A stretch of 49,636 nt of DNA, taken from assembly GCA_050014395.1 (NCBI GenBank), contig JBEKDK010000010.1, forward strand, positions 1-49,636, given 5' to 3'. Positions 8,489 to 18,045 of the stretch are shown here, in pieces. How positions within the stretch are numbered: the first letter of the stretch is position 1; each line of letters starts with the position of its first letter. The translations under genes were made by a program, and so were the position numbers. Origin of the DNA: DASPOJ01 sp050014395. Lineage in GTDB: Bacteria > Acidobacteriota > Terriglobia > Acidiferrales > UBA7541. Under the pieces are notes generated by a model. It saw only the letters and a program-made list of their open reading frames with translations, searched no databases and was not told where the DNA came from.

Positions 8489-9199
8489 ATGCAATTCGGC
8501 GTCGTAGTGTTCCCTGGATCGAACTGCGATCACGACGCTTGGTACGCCTTCGGCACCGTCCTCGGCCAAAACGTTCGGCTTCTGTGGCATCAATCGGAAG
8601 ATCTTGAACAGTGTGACGCCGTGATTCTGCCCGGCGGATTTTCCTATGGCGATTATTTGCGCACCGGCGCGATTGCGCGATTTTCGCCGGTGATGCGCGC
8701 GGTGGAACGCTTCGCGAAGCGCGGCGGATTGGTGCTGGGGATTTGCAACGGATTTCAGATTTTGTGCGAAGCAGGACTTTTGCCGGGCGCGCTGCTGCGG
8801 AATCAGGGACTGCGGTTCGTCTGCAAGCAAGTGCACATCCGCGTGGAGACGGTTGAAACGTCGTTCACCGCCGCGGCCGAACTTGGGCAGGTGCTGCGCG
8901 TGCCGATCGCTCATGCTGAAGGCAGCTATTTCTGCGATCCGGAAACGCTGGCGGAACTTGAACGCGACGCGCGGATTGTATTTCGCTACGTGACGCCCGA
9001 TGGACACATTACCGCGGAAGCGAATCCGAACGGCTCACTCGAAAATATCGCGGGAATTTGCAGCCGCGAGCGCAACGTCATGGGACTGATGCCGCATCCG
9101 GAGCGCGCCGCGGAGGGAATTCTGGGCTCGGCGGATGGCGCGGTGGTATTGCGCTCGATGATTGCGTCGCTGGCGCGCGCAGGAGCCGTGATGGCGTAG
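8489..9199 (+). CDS. purQ: Phosphoribosylformylglycinamidine synthase subunit PurQ
   Basis: Glutaminase subunit of FGAM synthase (fourth step of purine synthesis), releasing ammonia for PurL. 236 residues, a class I glutamine amidotransferase: nucleophile Cys86 in LGICNGFQIL, and the His/Glu pair in PHPERA (about 202-207). The N-terminal FPGSNCDHD and LPGGFSYGDYLR motifs are typical of PurQ. The start has a strong ribosome binding site. First gene of the pur cluster. In bacteria with separate PurQ and short PurL, a third subunit PurS is normally needed; no purS is visible beside it. Confidence 0.97.
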   Translation: MQFGVVVFPGSNCDHDAWYAFGTVLGQNVRLLWHQSEDLEQCDAVILPGGFSYGDYLRTGAIARFSPVMRAVERFAKRGGLVLGICNGFQILCEAGLLPGALLRNQGLRFVCKQVHIRVETVETSFTAAAELGQVLRVPIAHAEGSYFCDPETLAELERDARIVFRYVTPDGHITAEANPNGSLENIAGICSRERNVMGLMPHPERAAEGILGSADGAVVLRSMIASLARAGAVMA

Positions 9200-9287
9200 G
9201 CCGGGGCGCGAAACGCGGCCACTGATTTCTGATCAATCCTCAGGACGGAATCTTGGAAGCCAAGCCAAGGTTCCTCGAAAGACCGGA

Positions 9288-11585
9288 ATGCTCGAAACCG
9301 AAGTGAGGGTCACAACCAAGATGGCGGCCGAGCATGGTCTTTCGGCCGAAGAATACGCGCGCGTGCTGAAAATTCTGGGGCGCGAACCGAATCTCACCGA
9401 ACTTGGCGTTTTCAGCGTGATGTGGAGCGAGCATTGCTCCTATAAATCCAGCCGCGCGCATTTGCGCCGCTTGCCGACACGCGCGCCACAGGTGGTGCAA
9501 GGGCCGGGGGAAAACGCCGGGGTCGTGGACATCGGCGACGGGCTCGTGGCCACGTTCAAACTGGAATCGCACAATCATCCCAGTTACGTTGAGCCGTTTC
9601 AGGGCGCGGCCACCGGCGTGGGCGGAATTCTGCGCGACATTTTCACGATGGGCGCGCGGCCGATCGCGGTGCTGGATTCGCTGCGCTTCGGTCCGATCGC
9701 GGCGGAGCCGGGCACGGATGCAGCGGCGGCGGCGCGCAACCGGCGGTTGGTGGATGGCGTGGTGCGTGGTATCGCGTTTTACGGGAATTGCTTTGGGGTG
9801 CCGACGGTCGGGGGCGAAGTGGCGTTTGAGGCCGGGTATTCCGGGAATCCGCTGGTGAATGTTCTGGCGCTGGGCATCGCGAAGAAAGAGGATTTGTTTT
9901 TCGCGCGCGCAAGCGGCGAAGGCAATCCGGTGATTTATGTTGGCGCGAAGACGGGGCGCGATGGAATTCACGGAGCTTCGCTGCTGGCGTCGGCGGAATT
10001 CAACGAAGCGTCCGAAGAAAAACGGCCGAACGTACAGGTGGGCGATCCATTCCTCGAAAAATTGTTGCTTGAGGCGTGTCTCGAGGCCATGCGGACCGGC
10101 GCGATTGTCGCGATTCAAGACATGGGCGCGGCCGGCCTGACGAGTTCGTCGTGCGAAATGGCGTCGCGCGGCGCGGTGGGCATCGACATGGACCTTGACC
10201 TGGTGCCGCAGCGCGAAACCGGGATGAGCGCGTACGACATGCTGCTGAGCGAATCGCAGGAGCGCATGTTGCTGGTCGCGGAGCGTGGGCGCGAACACGA
10301 AGTGCTGGCGGTTTTTGCGAAATGGGGATTGGACGCGGTGGAAATCGGGCGCGTGACCGGCGATGGAATGTTGCGTGTGATGCATCGCGGCCAAATGGTG
10401 GCGGAGATTCCAGCGCAGGCGCTGGCGGACGAAGCGCCGGTGTATCAGCGGCCGATGGCGGCTCCGGCGAAGGCGGTCGCGGCGCGCGTCGATGTTCCGC
10501 TTGCTGCCGCGGGCGCTGATCTCACGGCGAATTGTCTGCGCGTGCTCGCGTCGCCAGACGTCGCTTCAAAGCGTTGGATCTTTGAGCAGTACGATCACAT
10601 GGTGCGCACGAACACATTGGTGGCGCCTGGCGCGGGAGACGCGGCGATGTTGCGCGTGAAGCCGACGCGGCGCGCGCTGGCGCTGGCTACGGACGGAAAT
10701 GGGCGATGGTCGCGCCTGGATCCGCGCATGGGCGCGAAAGCGGCGGTGGCGGAAGCGGCGCGCAACGTAGCTTGCGCGGGCGCGCGGCCATGGGCGGCGA
10801 CGAATTGCCTGAATTTCGGCAATCCGGAGAAGCCGGAAGTGATGTGGCAATTCAGCGAAACGATCGACGGAATTGCCGAGGCGTGTGTGGCGCTGGAAAT
10901 TCCGATCACCGGCGGCAATGTGAGCTTCTACAACGATACGTTGGGGCGCTCGATCGATCCGACGCCTGTGCTCGGCGTGCTGGGGGTGCTTGAGGATGCG
11001 GCGCACGCGCTGGGCATGGGTTTTCGAGCCGAGGGCGACGCGGTGCTGCTGCTCGATGGGCTGGGAGAAAATGTTGCGACAGCGGCGAGCGATTCAGCGA
11101 GCGACGCCGCGAGTTTTTCGTCTTCCGAATACGCGAAGACGATTCATGGGATCGGCGCGGGCTTGCCGCCGGCGGTGGATCTGGCGGCGGAGAAGCGCCT
11201 CGTTCGATTGCTGGAAGCCGCAGCGCGCGAACAGGTGATCGCTTCGGCGCATGACGTGAGCGATGGCGGATTGGCGATCACGCTGGCGGAATGCTGCGCG
11301 GCGACCGAAAATTTTTCCGTGGAAGCGCGCATCGACGGCGCGGGAGCGGCCGAACATGTGTTGTTCGGCGAACGCGGCGCGCGCGCGGTGGTTTCGTGCG
11401 ATCCGCGGCGAGTTGCCGAGCTTCGTTCACTTGCCTCACAATATGGAGTGCGCGTGGATGAAATCGGACGCGTCACGCGCGGCGCATTTCACTTGGCGTG
11501 CGGAGAAGCGATCGTGGTAAGCGCGCCGATGGAATCCGTCCGTGAGGCGTGGGGCGGAACGATGAAGCGATTGTTTGAAAGCTGA
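9288..11585 (+). CDS. purL: Phosphoribosylformylglycinamidine synthase subunit PurL (small type)
   Basis: ATP-dependent synthetase subunit of FGAM synthase. 765 residues, the length of the small PurL type that works with PurQ and PurS rather than the about 1300-residue fused enzyme. Recognised by LGVFSVMWSEHCSYKSSR near residues 45-65, ATFKLESHNHPS, GGNVSFYN, and NFGNPEKPEVMWQF in the second half, reflecting the internal duplication of AIRS-like domains. An alternative ATG at 9321 has GAGGG upstream, but family N-termini favour 9288. It lies 88 bases after purQ and 3 bases before purF. Confidence 0.96.
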   Translation: MLETEVRVTTKMAAEHGLSAEEYARVLKILGREPNLTELGVFSVMWSEHCSYKSSRAHLRRLPTRAPQVVQGPGENAGVVDIGDGLVATFKLESHNHPSYVEPFQGAATGVGGILRDIFTMGARPIAVLDSLRFGPIAAEPGTDAAAAARNRRLVDGVVRGIAFYGNCFGVPTVGGEVAFEAGYSGNPLVNVLALGIAKKEDLFFARASGEGNPVIYVGAKTGRDGIHGASLLASAEFNEASEEKRPNVQVGDPFLEKLLLEACLEAMRTGAIVAIQDMGAAGLTSSSCEMASRGAVGIDMDLDLVPQRETGMSAYDMLLSESQERMLLVAERGREHEVLAVFAKWGLDAVEIGRVTGDGMLRVMHRGQMVAEIPAQALADEAPVYQRPMAAPAKAVAARVDVPLAAAGADLTANCLRVLASPDVASKRWIFEQYDHMVRTNTLVAPGAGDAAMLRVKPTRRALALATDGNGRWSRLDPRMGAKAAVAEAARNVACAGARPWAATNCLNFGNPEKPEVMWQFSETIDGIAEACVALEIPITGGNVSFYNDTLGRSIDPTPVLGVLGVLEDAAHALGMGFRAEGDAVLLLDGLGENVATAASDSASDAASFSSSEYAKTIHGIGAGLPPAVDLAAEKRLVRLLEAAAREQVIASAHDVSDGGLAITLAECCAATENFSVEARIDGAGAAEHVLFGERGARAVVSCDPRRVAELRSLASQYGVRVDEIGRVTRGAFHLACGEAIVVSAPMESVREAWGGTMKRLFES

Positions 11586-11588
11586 ACG

Positions 11589-13100
11589 ATGCCAGCCGCG
11601 GAAAACAATTCGATGCCCATTCGTACGATTGAAGTCGAAGACGAACATTTCCGCGATCATTGCGCCGTCTGCGGGGTGTACGGGCATCCCGAGGCGGCCA
11701 AGCTGGCGTACCTGATGCTCTACGCGCTGCAGCACCGCGGGCAGGAATCGGCGGGAATCGCGTCGAGCGATGGGCAGCATCTGCACGCACACCGGCAAAT
11801 GGGATTGGTGCAAGATGTTTTCACGCCGAATGTTTTGGCCGGACTGAAGGGCACGCTGGCGATCGGGCACACACGCTATTCCACCGCGGGCGACACTTCT
11901 CTCGCGAACGCGCAGCCCATCGTGATCGATTGCAATAAGGGGCCGCTGGCGATAGGACACAACGGCAATCTGACGAACGCGCTGGAATGCCGCCGGCACC
12001 TGGAGCACCGCGGCTCAATCTTTCAAACGACCAGCGACACCGAAGTGATCGTGCACATGATCGCGCGCAGCGCGGCGCGAAACTTGGCCGGCGCTTTGAC
12101 GGACGCGTTGCTGCAAGTGGAAGGCGCATTCTCGCTGGTGATTCTGACGCGCGACGAAATGTGGGCCGCGCGCGATCCGCGCGGATTTCGGCCGCTGGCG
12201 CTGGGCCGCCTGGGCGACGCGTGGCTGGTGGCTTCGGAGACCGCGGCGTTCGATTTGGTCGGCGGAACGTACGTGCGCGACGTTGAGCCCGGCGAAATCG
12301 TACGCATTTCGCGCGCGGGGCTTGAATCGATTTCCTTTGGCGCGGAAAAGCCGCATCAATACTGCATTTTTGAGCACGTTTATTTTTCGCGGCCCGATAG
12401 CATCGTTTTTGGCCGGCCCGTGTATGGCAGCCGCGAAAGATTGGGGCGCCTGCTGGCGCGCGAACATCCGGCCGATGCCGACATCGTGGTGCCGGTGCCG
12501 GATTCGGGCACGCCGGCGGCGATCGGCTACGCGCTGGAATCCGGCGTGCCGTACGGTATGGGATTGATTCGCAACCATTACATCGGGCGGACGTTCATTG
12601 AGCCGCAGCAGGAGATTCGCGATTTCGGCGTGAAGCTGAAACTGAATCCCGTGCGCGAATTGTTGCAAGGCAAGCGGGTGGTGCTGGTGGACGATTCGCT
12701 GGTGCGCGGCACCACCAGCCGCAAGATCGTGCGCATGGTGCGTGAGGCCGGCGCAACCGAGGTGCACGTGCGGATCAGTTGCCCACCAATCATCTCGCCG
12801 TGCTACTACGGCATCGACACGCCGACGCGAGAAGAGCTGATCGCCGCGGGGCCTTCGCGCATTCGGCCGCGCCTGGCGGAATCGGAATTGGCCGATCTAG
12901 CGCGCCCGATTTCTTCCGAGCAGCGAACGATCGAAGAGATTCGCCGCTTTCTGGGCGCGGATTCAGTGGGATATCTTTCGCTTGAATCGCTGCGCGTGGC
13001 CGTCGAGGACAAAGAAGAAAATTTCTGCACCTCGTGCTATACCGGCAATTATCCAACGGAGTTGGTACAGCTCGAAGTGGAGGTCCAGCGTGAAGGGTGA
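11589..13100 (+). CDS. purF: Amidophosphoribosyltransferase PurF
   Basis: First committed enzyme of purine synthesis: PRPP plus glutamine to phosphoribosylamine. 503 residues. An N-terminal propeptide precedes the expected catalytic cysteine Cys28 (CGVYGHPEAA), which autoprocessing would expose as an Ntn nucleophile; LQHRGQESAGI follows. The PRPP site is VLVDDSLVRGTTSRKIV. Cysteines in HQYCIFEH, SCPPIISPC and the C-terminal FCTSCYTGNYP (480, 483) match the 4Fe-4S ligands of the Bacillus-type enzyme, so an oxygen-sensitive cluster is likely. It begins 3 bases after purL and overlaps the start of lepB. Confidence 0.96.
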   Translation: MPAAENNSMPIRTIEVEDEHFRDHCAVCGVYGHPEAAKLAYLMLYALQHRGQESAGIASSDGQHLHAHRQMGLVQDVFTPNVLAGLKGTLAIGHTRYSTAGDTSLANAQPIVIDCNKGPLAIGHNGNLTNALECRRHLEHRGSIFQTTSDTEVIVHMIARSAARNLAGALTDALLQVEGAFSLVILTRDEMWAARDPRGFRPLALGRLGDAWLVASETAAFDLVGGTYVRDVEPGEIVRISRAGLESISFGAEKPHQYCIFEHVYFSRPDSIVFGRPVYGSRERLGRLLAREHPADADIVVPVPDSGTPAAIGYALESGVPYGMGLIRNHYIGRTFIEPQQEIRDFGVKLKLNPVRELLQGKRVVLVDDSLVRGTTSRKIVRMVREAGATEVHVRISCPPIISPCYYGIDTPTREELIAAGPSRIRPRLAESELADLARPISSEQRTIEEIRRFLGADSVGYLSLESLRVAVEDKEENFCTSCYTGNYPTELVQLEVEVQREG

Positions 13101-13839
13101 GCTCGATGCGGCCGGCGCGGCGGAAAACGCGCGGAAAGAAAACCGGCACGTTCAAGCGGACCACAAAATGACCGACGGCAACAAAATGAAGGGAGGCAAA
13201 GTCTGGCGAGAGGTCGTTGCGTGGTTTTGGGTGTTGCTGGTTTTTATTTTCATCGAAGGCACATTGGTGCAGGCCCGCGTGATTCCAAGCGGCTCGATGG
13301 AAAACACGGTTTTGATCGGAGACCATCTGATCTTGAGCCGCATCGGCTACGACGCGGGCATCCCGTTCACCAGTTGGCAGGTGCCGCTGTGGCGCCAGCC
13401 GAAGCGCCAGCAAATCATCGCTTTTCGCTCACCGTTCTTTGAGGACGGCGGATATCCCGATCTGATCAAGCGCACGATTGGATTGCCCGGCGATACCGTC
13501 GATATCAAGCACGGCGTGGTTTACATCAACGGGCAGGCGCTGGCCGAGCCGTATCGCCCCGATCCGCCGAATCCTATGGATAACTGGGGTCCGTACAAAG
13601 TGCCTTCGGGGGAATATTTTATGTTGGGCGACAATCGCGAGGATTCTTACGATAGCCGCTACTGGGGCTTTGTGCCGCGGCAGAATATCATCGGAACGCC
13701 GGTTCTTATATATATGTCCATCGACGCACCGGAAGAAGCCTGGGACCCGGGCCATTTGAGCGAGCGCTTTGAAACGTACCTCAACGCTGTGATTCATCCG
13801 AGTGAGATTCGTTGGAGGCGCCTGTTCCACACGTTTTAG
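13090..13839 (+). CDS. lepB: Signal peptidase I
   Basis: Membrane serine protease (family S26) that removes signal peptides from exported proteins. The GTG at 13090, overlapping the end of purF, has GGAGG about 7 bases upstream; the in-frame ATGs at 13168 and 13186 have no comparable site, so GTG is preferred (249 residues). One membrane anchor (about 38-58) precedes box B IPSGSMENTV with nucleophile Ser69; the general base is Lys127 in LIKRTIGLPGD; box E is GDNREDSYDSRYWGFVP. Its position inside the purine cluster suggests cotranscription rather than a functional link. The N-terminal 37 residues are charged and poorly conserved-looking. Confidence 0.93.
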   Translation: MKGELDAAGAAENARKENRHVQADHKMTDGNKMKGGKVWREVVAWFWVLLVFIFIEGTLVQARVIPSGSMENTVLIGDHLILSRIGYDAGIPFTSWQVPLWRQPKRQQIIAFRSPFFEDGGYPDLIKRTIGLPGDTVDIKHGVVYINGQALAEPYRPDPPNPMDNWGPYKVPSGEYFMLGDNREDSYDSRYWGFVPRQNIIGTPVLIYMSIDAPEEAWDPGHLSERFETYLNAVIHPSEIRWRRLFHTF

Positions 13840-13888
13840 AATTTTAGAAGTCGCGACCCATCCCGTTCGGACCATAAGGATTTCTTGC

Positions 13889-14935
13889 ATGCGTTATGCC
13901 GATGCAGGTGTGAGCATTTCGGCCGCGGATGAAGCCAAGCGGCGCATCCGGCGATTGGCCTCGCGCACTTCGCGGCGCGGCGTGCTGGGCAACGTGGGCG
14001 CGTTCGGCGCCTTGTTCGCGCTGGACACGAAGAAGTGGCGCGAGCCGGTGCTGGTCTCGAGCGCGGACGGCGTGGGAACGAAACTGAAAATCGCCAGCGC
14101 CATGGGCGTGCATCAGACGGTTGGCGCGGATTTGGTGTACCACTGCGTGAACGACATTCTGACGCTCGGCGCGCAGCCACTTTTCTTTCTGGATTATCTG
14201 GCGCTGGGCCGCATGGACCCGGACGTTGTCGAGCAGGTGCTCGAAGGCGTGAGCCGCGCGTGCCATCGAACGGGTTGCTCACTGGTGGGCGGCGAGACGG
14301 CGGAAATGCCGGGAATGTATGCGCCCGGCGAGTACGATTTGGCGGGATTCATTGTCGGCGTGGTGGAGCGCACCCGCTTGCGCCGCGCGCAACCGCCGAA
14401 AGCCGGCGATATTCTGTTGGGTTTGCCGTCGAGTGGATTGCATACCAACGGTTATTCCCTGGCGCGGAAACTTATTTTTGAAGTTGCGCACCTGACGCCG
14501 GACACGTACGTCGCCGAAGTGAGCAACAAGATCGGCGCGGAGCTACTGACGCCGCATCGCTGCTATTGGCCGATGATGAAGCGCATCGTCGCGCAGGATT
14601 GGCTTTCCGGAATGGCGCACATCACCGGCGGCGGAATTCCCGGCAATCTTCCGCGCGTGTTGCCGCGCGGCGTGCAAGCGGTGATTGAGCTGGGCTCCTG
14701 GCCCGTGCTGCCGATCTTCAAATATTTGGCGGGGCTCGGCGGGCTGAATCGCGAAGATTTGCTGCAGACGTTCAATTTGGGCTTGGGCATGATCTTGATC
14801 GTGCCGCCCAAGCGTTTGAAGAATGTCGAAGCGGAACTGAAACGCCGCCGCGAGGTATTTCACCACATTGGCGTGGTGCGCAGCGGAGACACGCGCAAAC
14901 CTCAAGTTGTGTTCACCGGGCAACTGCTGATCTAA
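13889..14935 (+). CDS. purM: Phosphoribosylformylglycinamidine cyclo-ligase PurM
   Basis: AIR synthetase, fifth purine step, closing the imidazole ring with ATP. The ATG at 13889 has AAGGA eight bases upstream and starts MRYADAGVSISAADEAKRRI, as PurM proteins do; 348 residues, normal length. Motifs include LVSSADGVGTKLKIA, YHCVNDILTLGAQPLFFLDYLA, LVGGETAEMPGMY and HITGGGIPGNLPRVLP. It follows lepB by 49 bases and precedes purN by 71. Confidence 0.97.
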   Translation: MRYADAGVSISAADEAKRRIRRLASRTSRRGVLGNVGAFGALFALDTKKWREPVLVSSADGVGTKLKIASAMGVHQTVGADLVYHCVNDILTLGAQPLFFLDYLALGRMDPDVVEQVLEGVSRACHRTGCSLVGGETAEMPGMYAPGEYDLAGFIVGVVERTRLRRAQPPKAGDILLGLPSSGLHTNGYSLARKLIFEVAHLTPDTYVAEVSNKIGAELLTPHRCYWPMMKRIVAQDWLSGMAHITGGGIPGNLPRVLPRGVQAVIELGSWPVLPIFKYLAGLGGLNREDLLQTFNLGLGMILIVPPKRLKNVEAELKRRREVFHHIGVVRSGDTRKPQVVFTGQLLI

Positions 14936-15006
14936 GCGGGCTGCACTGCAGCGCCATCTAAAAGCGCCGCGGCGTTGCGCGAGCGTTGTGCTAACGTTAT
15001 CCGGTT

Positions 15007-15642
15007 ATGATCAAGCGCATTGGAGTTTTGTTGTCGGGCCGCGGTTCGAATTTTGAAGCCCTGGCCGAAAGCGTCGCCGCGGGGCGCATTCCGGACGCCG
15101 AAATCTCGATTGTCATCAGCAATCGCGAAGGCGCCGCGGGAGTGGCGCGGGCGCAGGCGCGCGGTATTCCGGTACGCGTGATTCCGTCGAAGGGCCTGGA
15201 GCGCGAGGCCTACGACCGCATGGTGATTGCCGCGCTGGACGACGCGCGCGCGAATCTGGTTTGCCTCGCCGGATATATGCGGCTGCTTTCGCCGTATTTT
15301 GTTGCCGCGTTTCCCAATCGCATTCTGAATATTCATCCCTCGTTGCTGCCGGCGTTTCCGGGACTCGAGGCGCAGCGCCAGGCGTTGGAATACGGCGTGA
15401 AGTTTTCCGGATGCACGGTGCATTTCGTGGATGAAAATCTGGACGCGGGGCCGATCGTCGCGCAAGCCGTGGTGGCGGTGCGCGATGACGACACTCCCGA
15501 CACGCTTTCCGAGCGTATCCTGGCTGAGGAGCACCGGATCTATACCGAAGCCGTGCGCTTGGTGCTATCGGGGAGCTATCGCGTGGACGGGCGGCGCGTA
15601 ATTGCGTCCGGCGCGGCGGAAGCGCCGCAGGGGAAATCATGA
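15007..15642 (+). CDS. purN: Phosphoribosylglycinamide formyltransferase PurN
   Basis: Transfers the formyl group of 10-formyl-tetrahydrofolate to GAR (third purine step). 211 residues. VLLSGRGSNFEAL at the N-terminus binds the phosphoribosyl part; the catalytic triad region is NIHPSLLPAF plus the aspartate in VHFVDENLDAGPIV. No purT or purD is present here. Its stop overlaps the tyrS start by four bases (ATGA), implying translational coupling. No clear ribosome binding site precedes its ATG. Confidence 0.97.
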   Translation: MIKRIGVLLSGRGSNFEALAESVAAGRIPDAEISIVISNREGAAGVARAQARGIPVRVIPSKGLEREAYDRMVIAALDDARANLVCLAGYMRLLSPYFVAAFPNRILNIHPSLLPAFPGLEAQRQALEYGVKFSGCTVHFVDENLDAGPIVAQAVVAVRDDDTPDTLSERILAEEHRIYTEAVRLVLSGSYRVDGRRVIASGAAEAPQGKS

Positions 15643-16874
15643 CGTCCGCGAAGAAATTTCTACCAGTCGAAGAACAACTCGCGCGCTTGCGCCGCGGCGC
15701 CGCGGAAATCATCCGCGAAGAAGAGCTGCGGGAGAAACTCGAGCACTCGGCGAAAGCCGGGCGGCCGCTGCGCGTCAAGCTGGGCGTCGATCCCACGGCG
15801 CCGGACCTGCATTTGGGCCATACGGTCGTGCTGCGAAAGCTGCGGCATTTCCAAGAGCTTGGCCACACGGCGATTTTCTTGATCGGCGATTTCAGCGCGA
15901 TGATCGGCGATCCCACCGGCCAATCGGAGACGCGGCCGCCGCTAACGCGCGAGCAGGTGGACGCCAACGCGAAAACGTATCTTACGCAAGTGGCGAAAAT
16001 TCTCGATCCCAAGAAAACCGAGGTTCGCTACAACAGCGAATGGCTGGGGAAAATGAGCGGCGAGGATTTGATTCGCCTGTGCGCGCGTTATCGCCTGGCG
16101 CGAATGCTTGAGCGCGAAGATTTTCGCAACCGACTGGAACAAAATCTGCCGATTTCGGTGCACGAGCTGCTCTATCCGCTGCTCACGGCTTACGATTCCG
16201 TGGCGCTGCAATCGGACGTGGAGCTTGGCGCGACGGAGCAAAAATTCAATTTGCTCGTTCACCGGGAGATTCAGCGCGAATACGGGCAGCCATCGCAAGT
16301 CGTGATGACCATGCCGATTCTGGTGGGGCTCGATGGCCAGCGAAAAATGTCCAAGAGTCTGGGGAACTACGTGGGCATCACGGAAGCTCCGGGCGCAATG
16401 TTCGGCAAGCTGATGTCGATTTCCGATGTGCTGATGTGGTCCTACTTTGAATTGCTGAGCGACCGGCCCGCGCCGGAATTGGCCGCTCTGCGCGCACGCG
16501 TGGATTCGGGCGCGCTGCATCCGATGGATGCGAAGATGGGATTGGCGCAGCAGATCGTGGCGGATTATCACGGCGCCGAGGCCGCGAAAGACGCCGCGGA
16601 TGAATTCCAACGCGTGTTCCGCGATCGCCAAGCGCCGGCTGAGGCGCCGGTGCGCAAGATCCGCGTGGGTCCGCCGCAACGATTGGCGGTGCTGCTGGTG
16701 CAGTTGGAGTTGGCGACGTCGCGCAGCGAAGCGGAACGATTGATCAAGCAGGGCGGCGTGGAAGTGGACGGAGTGCGCGTGAGCGACATCAAGAAAGAGT
16801 TGGACGTCTCGAAGCCGGGCAGTTTTCTTTTGCGTGCCGGGAAGAAAAAGTTTCTCCGCGTGGTCGTCGAATAG
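15639..16874 (+). CDS. tyrS: Tyrosyl-tRNA synthetase
   Basis: Class I aminoacyl-tRNA synthetase charging tRNA-Tyr in the cytosol. 411 residues. HIGH-type signature HLGH at 58-61, KMSKSLGN in the second half, and a C-terminal S4-like RNA-binding domain (AVLLVQLELATSRSEAERLIKQGGVEVDG). The pattern resembles the TyrZ-like branch. AGGGGA precedes the ATG, and the start overlaps purN. Last gene of the pur-lepB-tyrS run; it converges with the CPBP protease gene after 19 bases. Confidence 0.96.
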   Translation: MTSAKKFLPVEEQLARLRRGAAEIIREEELREKLEHSAKAGRPLRVKLGVDPTAPDLHLGHTVVLRKLRHFQELGHTAIFLIGDFSAMIGDPTGQSETRPPLTREQVDANAKTYLTQVAKILDPKKTEVRYNSEWLGKMSGEDLIRLCARYRLARMLEREDFRNRLEQNLPISVHELLYPLLTAYDSVALQSDVELGATEQKFNLLVHREIQREYGQPSQVVMTMPILVGLDGQRKMSKSLGNYVGITEAPGAMFGKLMSISDVLMWSYFELLSDRPAPELAALRARVDSGALHPMDAKMGLAQQIVADYHGAEAAKDAADEFQRVFRDRQAPAEAPVRKIRVGPPQRLAVLLVQLELATSRSEAERLIKQGGVEVDGVRVSDIKKELDVSKPGSFLLRAGKKKFLRVVVE

Positions 16875-16893
16875 CGGATCGCGGAATCGCGCG

Positions 16894-17823
16894 CTACTCG
16901 CGCGCGGGATACAGCCAGGCATAGAGCAGCATGCCGAGCAGCACGACCAGCACGCCGATGACGCTGCCCTCCGGCCCGATCGTTCCGCCCGTGAGCCAGT
17001 TCGGGCCGTGGAATGTTGAGCGAAGCAGGGTTCCCGGCGCTACTGTTCCACTGTCCGGCGAAGAGAAAATGAACGTCTCGCCGTAATCCCACGCAGCGTG
17101 CAGGCCGACGGCGAACCACAAGCTGCCCGTACGGCGCAGCGTCAAGCAAAAGAACATGGAGATCAGGAAAATCTGCGGAATACCCATCCACCCCTCTCCA
17201 TGATTGTTTAGATGCGTGGCGGCGAATAGCGCGGAGGTCAGCGACGCGGCCGACCAAAAGCCGACGCCATCGGCGAGCGTCGCGAGCACGTAGCCGCGCC
17301 AGAAAAATTCCTCCCACAACCCGACCGAAAGAAACACCACGGCCCACAGCAACGTCTGCAAGATCAGCCCGCGGCCATGCAGCGCAATGCCATTGAAAGA
17401 GACTCCGCCCGCAACGGCGATGGCTAGGATTGCGACGGCGATCATTACGAGTCCCCAAACGACACCGCGCCAGAATTGCCCCCCGAACGCCGACTGTAGT
17501 GGCAAGCCGTAGGAGACAAACGGCCGCTGCTCGATGTGCGACATCATCAGCGCCGCCGCGAGCGTGGCCAGAAGCAATGGAATCTCTTGCGTGAGTATGA
17601 TCCCGGGCGTCACGACGCCCCCCGTCGGCAGCTTGGCGCCCGCGCGCAGCAGGACGCCGATCATCATGGCTGAAAGCGCCGTGACGATCGCAACGAAGAT
17701 CGCGATCCGCCAGCCGGAGCGCAATCCATCCGCGCGCAGAAAGATTCCTTTCCAGCGTGGCGGCGGGGGTGGGGGCGCGATGGGCGCTATCGGCTCGGTG
17801 GGCGCCGTAGGTTCAGTGGACAT
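16894..17823 (-). CDS. CPBP family intramembrane metalloprotease
   Basis: Multi-pass membrane protein of 309 residues with the CAAX-protease/bacteriocin-processing (CPBP, Abi) signature. Motif 1 is EEFFWRGYV (Glu171, Glu172, Arg176), motif 2 is FAATHLNN (His204), and motif 3 is HAAWDYGE. The N-terminal 23 residues are proline-rich and precede the first membrane segment (about 38-60). Seven or eight hydrophobic stretches are visible. A strong GGGAGGA lies just upstream of the ATG. The substrate is unknown; bacterial members act in protein processing, and a maturation role is only inferred. Confidence 0.88.
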   Translation of the reverse strand: MSTEPTAPTEPIAPIAPPPPPPRWKGIFLRADGLRSGWRIAIFVAIVTALSAMMIGVLLRAGAKLPTGGVVTPGIILTQEIPLLLATLAAALMMSHIEQRPFVSYGLPLQSAFGGQFWRGVVWGLVMIAVAILAIAVAGGVSFNGIALHGRGLILQTLLWAVVFLSVGLWEEFFWRGYVLATLADGVGFWSAASLTSALFAATHLNNHGEGWMGIPQIFLISMFFCLTLRRTGSLWFAVGLHAAWDYGETFIFSSPDSGTVAPGTLLRSTFHGPNWLTGGTIGPEGSVIGVLVVLLGMLLYAWLYPARE

Positions 17824-17966
17824 TCATTCCTCCCGAATTACTTGGAGCGCTCTCATCAAGATCTTCTGGGTTTCTCTTTGTGCCCTACATTTTCTGCGCT
17901 CGTCACTGAAATGCAACGAAAAAACGGGGCGCCATGTTCCCCGCAATCGTACGGATTTCGCGCGGT

Positions 17967-17995
17967 GTGACGCTGCGCGAGATGACGGATATAAT
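17967..17995 (+). promoter_or_regulatory. Sigma-70-like promoter of the enolase-superfamily gene
   Basis: GTGACG (17967-17972) and a consensus TATAAT (17990-17995) are separated by 17 bases, placing transcription start near 18002, about 44 bases before the ATG at 18046. Four of six -35 positions and all -10 positions match consensus. Confidence 0.55.
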
Positions 17996-18045
17996 CAAGG
18001 GTCATCGGGACCGTCGCGCGTGCTCGCCCCGAGGATCGGAATCCC

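Noticed and set aside
9240..10394. 384-codon minus-strand frame inside purL
   Set aside because: Rich in His, Arg and Gln, typical of the antisense of a G+C-rich gene; purL is unmistakable on the other strand.
15942..16922. 326-codon minus-strand frame inside tyrS
   Set aside because: Antisense shadow; no recognisable motif.
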